DNA of 64,000 bases from Astrothelium macrocarpum (Eukaryota; Ascomycota; Dothideomycetes; Trypetheliales; Trypetheliaceae), in the NCBI GenBank assembly GCA_021030915.1, contig JAGEMR010000069.1, positions 1 to 64,000 on the forward strand. The letters run 5' to 3'. The position numbers were made by a program, and so were the translations under genes. Within the stretch, counting starts at the first letter, position 1; every line of letters begins with the position of its first letter. The notes under the pieces were generated by a model. It was not told where the DNA came from, ran no database searches, and was given only the letters and a program-made list of their open reading frames with translations. Positions 58,426 through 64,000 of the stretch are shown here, one piece after another.

Positions 58426-60738
58426 CTACGAAATGCGTTGGCCCCCACAGTCCGGGATAGTGAGATTGGGCTTGAGATTGCGATTGACATCCATGAGCCC
58501 CCATTTCGACTCCCAATTATCCGTTGGCGTATTAAAAATGACCTTCCACGGCTCGTCAAATGCTTCGAACCTAAGACGGGACTCCTGTTAGCTCATCCAC
58601 TCCCACTCTCAATCCATACAAACAACAATGAAGCAAACTCACCAAAAATAATCTGTCCCATTCTTCAAACTCTCACACACGAACCCTTCCATAAACCCAT
58701 TCATATTCACCACGCTCGCCACCGCGCCCGCCGTCGCATTCGGACACCCATCATTCGTCCCACAATCATTCCCCCCTTCGCTCGGCCAGCCCACCTCACT
58801 AATCACCGACGGCTTCCCCGGGTCGAGCGTGACATCATGCTGCTGCCAAAAATCCCACGTCCACCCAGGCGCCTCATCAGGCGTGACCCCCGCAAAGAAC
58901 GGATGCACATTCGCCATGATAACATCGACGGCCTCCGCCAGCTGGGTATTCCAGTTGTCGCCGAGATCGCTGGTGGCGAGCGGGAGCGACCCCAGGCCCA
59001 TGGACGTCAGGTTCTGCTTGACGGAGGTCAGGATGTCGATGAGCTGGGTCTCGGAGAGGAATTTGGAGAAGAGCACTTCGTTGCCGACGATGACGCCCGC
59101 GAGGGGCGACGCGTCGCCCTTGGGGAGTGTGGAGAGTACGTCCCACATCTGCGCGAGCTGGCGCGCGTTGGTGGACTGGTTCGCGTCGAGGTACACGCCC
59201 AGCCAGAGCTTCATGTCCGACGGCTGCAGCGCCAGTTGCGACATGGCGTGCAGCACCATCTCGGTCTGGTTGCAGTCGGTGCCGTAGAGGCGCACGACGT
59301 TGGTGAGTTGGCTGAGCACGGCGATGTCGGCGGTGACGTTGTTTTGGATGGGTGGGAGGGTGAGGCAGCCGGGGTATTGGGCGTTGATTGGGGTGTAGTC
59401 CATGCCGGGGAAGACTTTTTTCATGTTGGGGTTGTTCATGAGCGCTTTGATTTCGGGGGAGTTGGCGTTGAGGTCGCCTTTGGCGTTGATGACGGCTTGA
59501 GCTGTGTTTGTGCTGAGGCCGTCGGAGGAAGAAGAAGATGATGACGATGAAGACGAGTTATTTTTGCGGTTGGTTAAGACACCTCCTACGACGCCTCCAA
59601 TAATGGCGAGGACTATGACCAAGCCGATGACACCACCAACAATCCATTTCAGTCGTTTGTTACCCGAAGTCTGCTTGGTGAGCCACGCGCTCTTCTCGGG
59701 GTCACCACCGGGTAAGTTGGAATTACCTGGGACTGCATTGTATGACCCACTGGCATTTCTTGAACCAAACATGCCACCTGCTGCAGCAGCACCAGCCCCT
59801 GCACCAACGGCTGCCGCAGGAGCTGCATCTCGAAGCTGATTTCTTGAACTGGCACGACCAAGACTGAGGAAAGATCTTCTATGTCCATCATAAGCTGGAA
59901 CATCAAGACCATCATCTCCATCATCAGCTATCGATTGAGGATCGATTGGGTCCAAGTCGGTGGTACTAGCAAAGGGATTTCGATTTGAGTAACGGTTGTA
60001 GGGACTGTCTGCGTGAGGTGCATAATCATCAGGGTAGCGTTGTGGAGATGAATTATTTGTGGGTATATTGCGATCTGAATAACGTTGCGGTGTTGATATG
60101 TCAGGGCCATCGACAGGACCATTTAATATTGAGTCAGAGTCATATGAATTCTGATATTGATGTGACATGTAGTGACGCTGGGCATAATCAGGCGGAGGTG
60201 GGATAGGATAGCCTGCGTCGTCGGGATTGAACTGGCGTTCTGGAGGATCCGGCATGTTTGGCTGTGCTCGTCCACTTCCAAAAAGATTATCGATATCCCG
60301 TAATGCCTGCACACCACTGTCTCTTTCGTGGGTATTTGCCACACCTACAGCTATACCGGTGATACCTCCACCGGCTGCTGCCTCTCCTAGGTTGTCAAGA
60401 GCGGGAGTTGTGACGGATTGGCGACTTGGATTTGAGTATGCTCTTTGACGCCTGTATTCACTGGAGGGTAATGATCGGTGTGGAGGAGGTGGAGGAGGCG
60501 GTGTTGGAGGATTCGGTGAGTCCGTAGGTAGTGGGAGTGGAGGAGGAAGAGAAGATGGGTCGCGATGGTGAGACTGTATTATGTTCTTTTGTAGTGGGGT
60601 TCCCGAGTATGCACTGAGGGGAGCAACTTGATATGATCTATCTCCTCCGTCGTTGTAGAGGTGCGAGGAAATTGGTTGAGTAAAGTGAGCTTGCTCTGGG
60701 GTGTTGGGTAGATATTGTCTGGGACGCTTTCTGGACAT
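58426..60738 (-). CDS. btgC: Membrane-anchored GH17 endo-beta-1,3-glucanase (btgC type)
   Basis: Cell-wall glucan hydrolase or transglycosidase, type II membrane protein. Two exons (60738-58643 and 58570-58426) encode 746 residues starting MSRKRPRQYLPNTPEQAHFT. About 360 cytoplasmic residues are Pro/Ser/Tyr-rich. A single membrane helix, WIVGGVIGLVIVLAIIGGVV, spans about 361-385 and is followed by a poly-Ser stretch. The GH17 catalytic domain begins near 410 with ... FPGMDYTPINAQYPGC. The general acid lies in GVIVGNEVLFS (about 553) and the nucleophile in ISEVGWPSEGG (about 649). The second exon supplies FEAFDEPWKVIF and the end ESKWGLMDVNRNLKPN. All catalytic residues are present. An in-frame upstream ATG at 60894 would add 52 residues and is less likely. 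Confidence 0.92.
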
Positions 60739-63124
60739 GGCGTTCTCAAAAAGTAAGACACGGCTGTGCTCGATACACCGGCTCGTATTGTTTGCGACCT
60801 GTAACAGCCAAAGCGGCTGCAAGCCGCCCAATGAATGCGTCTGCGACTCTGCAACAACTAAACGACAATCAACACACTTTGCGCTCGTATACACATTAGA
60901 GGTAGAAAAGCATCACAATACTCATGCAAATGACATGTAAAAAGAGTAGAGAAGACACAAAAGAAAACGAAGACAGGCTGGAGTAAGAGGGTGGTGAAGT
61001 GTCAGCCACTCGTATTGCGGCTGGGTGGTGGGTTTAGAAATTACCGGATGTGGTCTAGTCGAGTTACTCCCCAGCAACGCATGGCCAGGAATAGTACACA
61101 TGACACCCCGGTCCGAGATGGCGCTCCAATCACAAGGCTTTGACATTTTCTACAGTATCCAGTACCGCGCTCATGGTACAAATCTACCAAGTTACCCAAG
61201 ACTTTACAAGGCAAGAAATACAGCAGTAAAATATTTTACTTGTTGTCTCACATCTCTTCGTTCTATATCCCACCATCAAGAGATAGAGCTATGGTGGTCA
61301 GTGCCATTTGACGGTAGCCATATTTTCTTCTGTTTCATGAAACAATGTTGAAGCGAAAAAGAAGATTTCGCAAGGCAGATACTGCAATCGCAATCGCAAT
61401 CTTGCAGGCTGCCCCATCGGTGTCGCTCTAGCCCAGGCTCGCCGAAGCCTATGTTTTTGATTCCATGCTACTCCAACTCTTTCGTGCACATACTATCTTC
61501 TTCTGATCCTACTTCTTCTAATCCTATCACAAAGTCATAGTATTGATATTTATCTCTTTGCATACGCTTCAACGGCGTTTTCTAGATCCTGAAGTGATGA
61601 GCCGTCCCCGTACGCATCTGCCATTTTTGCATTCTCCTCCCATCGCTTACGGTCCAGCTCCGCCATTTTTTTCTTATCCGACAGCCACACATTCGTTTTG
61701 GAAGAAAGTGTCACAGCGCTTACCCCTATTCAGCCAGTCAGTCTTCTTTGGGCGACTCCTCACGAAAAAAGCAACCTCGGACACCAAACGTACCAAGAAG
61801 CGCGGTGGCGACGCCTGCAACCGACAGACGCCGGAATGATCGCGACGCCTGAGATGCAGGCGTCGACACCATGCCGGACGACGGACCCGGCGAGAAGACA
61901 GTGGACGATGTTGAGAAAAGTCTTGCGTGGCTATGTAGTTGGCTTCGCATATCCAGTGCCTCAACCCCTCAAATAGCAGCGGAGAGATGGGTGTAGTTCC
62001 AGCTGCAAGATGTCTGTGCAACAATAGACTCCCGGAATTACGCTCGTCCGAATCCGGTGAAATGGGCAAAGTGGGGGGGAAGAAAGCATCGGACATGCAC
62101 CCTCAATGGATTTGCGGATGCATATTCGATGATATCAGCCAGATGGAGCAAAAACACGTGAACCGTGGAACCTAGGTATGTAGGTCTTGCAGCAGCACAC
62201 AAGGCAAGTCAGCAGAGCAGAAAAAGGCACAGCCTCACTACATGAGACGTCACGATCACTGGCCGCCCCGTCCCCTTGCCTCGTAAGGTTCTGGGTAGCA
62301 CAACGGGCGGAGACAGGCCTGGGGTAACGGAGGCTCTGGAAAGCTGGGCCTTGGCTTGCGGGGTTGTGCGGAGGCGGTACGCTAGTTCGGCTCGGGAGGC
62401 ACTCCCTGAACGAGGCAGGCTTGGTACGGCGCGGCAGGGGAGGTACTTGCGAAGTACATGGGGTCATGTATCCAACACACGACTGCGGAGATGCTCCACT
62501 GAAGATGGATTTTTGCAAATGTTCACCGGGAGCAAAACATCACACGACAAGGCACTCTACGGGGAAGGGGGCAAATTTCAAAGCATACATACTGACGGGT
62601 ATAAAAGCTAGGGAAACCTAGATACATAAGCCAATGGAGCCTCCTCACGCAGGCTATCAAAGCCTGCTTTGTTCGAATCAGATGAAATCGTGACAGCACG
62701 TAGCTAGAAAAGGACCGGAATGGCACTCGACGCTCCTGACGTTGAAAAGCAAATGAGAGCGCTTGAGAAGGAAGATGACAGCAACCTCAAGTGACCCGAA
62801 CGCGTAAAAATACCAGTAGCCTCCCCCATCATATCACCACATTCGTCGTCAACACTTTCAATGCCTTGCTGTTGAGCATATACATGGTCGGCAGAGTGTC
62901 TTCTTGTGCTAGAACACGAGGGACGTTGACGCGTATCATCGCTCAGAAAATGCCTTTGAAAATCTTCACAACTTTTTCCATCCTCCCACAAAGAAAACCG
63001 CACCGATGGAGAATAGACACAGAGATGGTGATTGGAATAGAGATCTTTGAAAACATCGTCGTCTCGTCATGCGTGTAACGCTCAAAGTCGATGGGTAGTG
63101 GAGCTCGTCTAAAAGACAACTCAA
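60739..63124. other. 2.4-kb region upstream of the GH17 gene
   Basis: Contains the GH17 promoter and the 3' region of the next minus-strand gene. The frames at 61674-62096 (minus) and 62135-62611 (both strands) overlap one another without motifs. A short GCAATC-type triplication lies near 61385. No RNA gene recognised. Confidence 0.5.
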
Positions 63125-64000
63125 CTATGGCGATGCCTCACGTTTGGCCCTCTTATTCCTCTCCAGCCACTTGCGTTTGCCGACCCGCGTCTCAAAGTGA
63201 GGTGCGACGCTGACTGCGTCCTGGCCGGCCGTCATAATCGCGCTGCGCATCTTGTTACGATAAGCGTCGACTGGAAAAGCAACTGTCAGCACCTGCATTC
63301 TCCTTGATCATATCTGTAATGATAGGGAACGCTTACGGCAGCGTTGCAAGAACAATGTCCTTCCCGCAAACACCCTGCTCTGACTCCAACTCATCCTGTA
63401 CCCCAAGTCATTCAACGTGACTTCCTTGTTCCTCCTTGCACGGTTCATCCGAGGCATGGGCACCTTGGCCTCACTCCCATCCAGCATGGGCACGGGGACA
63501 AGCGTGCGCCCCACAGTCGCCTCTCTCGAATCGGCATCTGCATCATCTTCATCGTCGTCTTCAAAGAATCGGCTACCCCGAGCCGATGCTGGGGGGCTCT
63601 GCATTTCGGTGGGGAAGTAGCTTCGGGGATAGACGGAGTTGCCCTTGCGGTAGGAATCCGGCAGGTCGTCCATTTTGACCTGGTCGAGCATTACTCGGAC
63701 GCGGACGCGAGTGCCGCGTTGAGTGTCTTCGACAAGGATGAATTTGCGGCGCTTCGACTCGGGTAAATCACCAAACAGGGCAGAGTTCCGTTCTTCGTCA
63801 GATTCCTTTGTGGCAGAAGAAGTGGCGACGGGATGTGCGGTTCCATGTGGTCCAGGGCCAAGCTGATCCATGCCATCATGAGCAGAGGGAAGTCCAGATC
63901 CTGTGGCTATGCTGTGGGCAGATGGGTATGTAGGGTAGAAGCTTCCAGGGTGGCGTGCGTCGGCGGGAGAACTTGACGTACTGACACCATTGGGCGGCTG
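63125..64000 (-). CDS. Conserved fungal nuclear-type protein, 5' part outside the window (DUF8032-like)
   Basis: Partial gene. The visible exons 64000-63337 and 63270-63125 give the last 270 residues. The reading frame is open to the window edge, so the start lies beyond it. The conserved core reads KRRKFILVEDTQRGTRVRVR, VMLDQVKMDDLPDSYRKGNS and YPRSYFPTEMQSPP. An acidic stretch follows, then RARRNKEVTLNDLGYRMSWS and, across the intron, LDAYRNKMRSAIM. The end is HFETRVGKRKWLERNKRAKR. Basic clusters suggest a nuclear protein. I recall this block as a fungal domain of unknown function (DUF8032), but that name is from memory. Upstream residues are Ser/Pro/Gly-rich and disordered. Confidence 0.75.

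Noticed and set aside
58366..59541. 391-codon plus-strand frame over the GH17 gene
   Set aside because: Antisense of the GC-rich GH17 catalytic exon. It is full of His/Arg/Val/Gly runs without a motif, while the minus strand encodes the intact enzyme.
62660..62695. tRNA-like B-box (TTCGAATC) near 62670
   Set aside because: No matching A-box at the right distance, and the flanks cannot form an acceptor stem or cloverleaf.

Overview
The window is nuclear DNA of a filamentous ascomycete (Pezizomycotina). It carries a Woronin-body HEX-1 gene. Most genes are split by short introns of 43-76 nt with GT(A/G)AGT-like donors and CTGAC/CTAAC-type branch sites. Its transposons have been reduced to extreme A+T richness, as repeat-induced point mutation (RIP) does. 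No species is claimed.

Layout. 1-3992 is an A+T-rich block: one pogo/Fot1-like DNA transposon split by a second, nested one, both with GC-rich terminal inverted repeats (TIRs) and dead transposases. 4.3-10.6 kb holds PET191 (cytochrome oxidase assembly), DOA1/UFD3 (Cdc48 cofactor) and a BTB protein. 10.6-14.9 kb is gene-poor, with a 29-bp tandem repeat. 14.9-21.5 kb holds a secreted S28 peptidase, an F-box protein, a SHB17-like sugar bisphosphatase and a Baeyer-Villiger-type flavin monooxygenase. 22.6-27.8 kb is one large Rho1 exchange factor (ROM2 type). 29.0-33.9 kb is a PFA5-type palmitoyltransferase between two small duplicated zinc-ribbon proteins. A 6-kb gene desert then precedes a TALE homeodomain factor at 39.9 kb. 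43.7-47.0 kb holds an Arg/Glu-rich DUF8035-like protein and 50.4-51.0 kb holds HEX-1. 52.3-57.4 kb is a tail-to-tail pair of proteins that share a fungal STAND-type N-terminal domain: one carries an ankyrin module, the other a degenerate heterotrimeric G-alpha-like GTPase domain. The window ends with a membrane-anchored GH17 beta-1,3-glucanase and a partial conserved nuclear-type protein.

How they fit. Most genes are unlinked housekeeping or hyphal functions. ROM2, the GH17 enzyme and HEX-1 all bear on wall integrity and septal sealing, but nothing suggests an operon or metabolic cluster. The most notable signals are the STAND-N/G-alpha-like gene beside the STAND-N/ankyrin gene; the AUG-free but open and apparently coding leader fused in frame to HEX-1; the nested RIPed pogo elements; and sharply GC-rich patches inside six genes, mostly toward their 3' parts. 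Exon borders were placed by hand from splice signals, reading frame and remembered family sequences. All multi-exon totals are divisible by three, but no alignment or transcript data were available.
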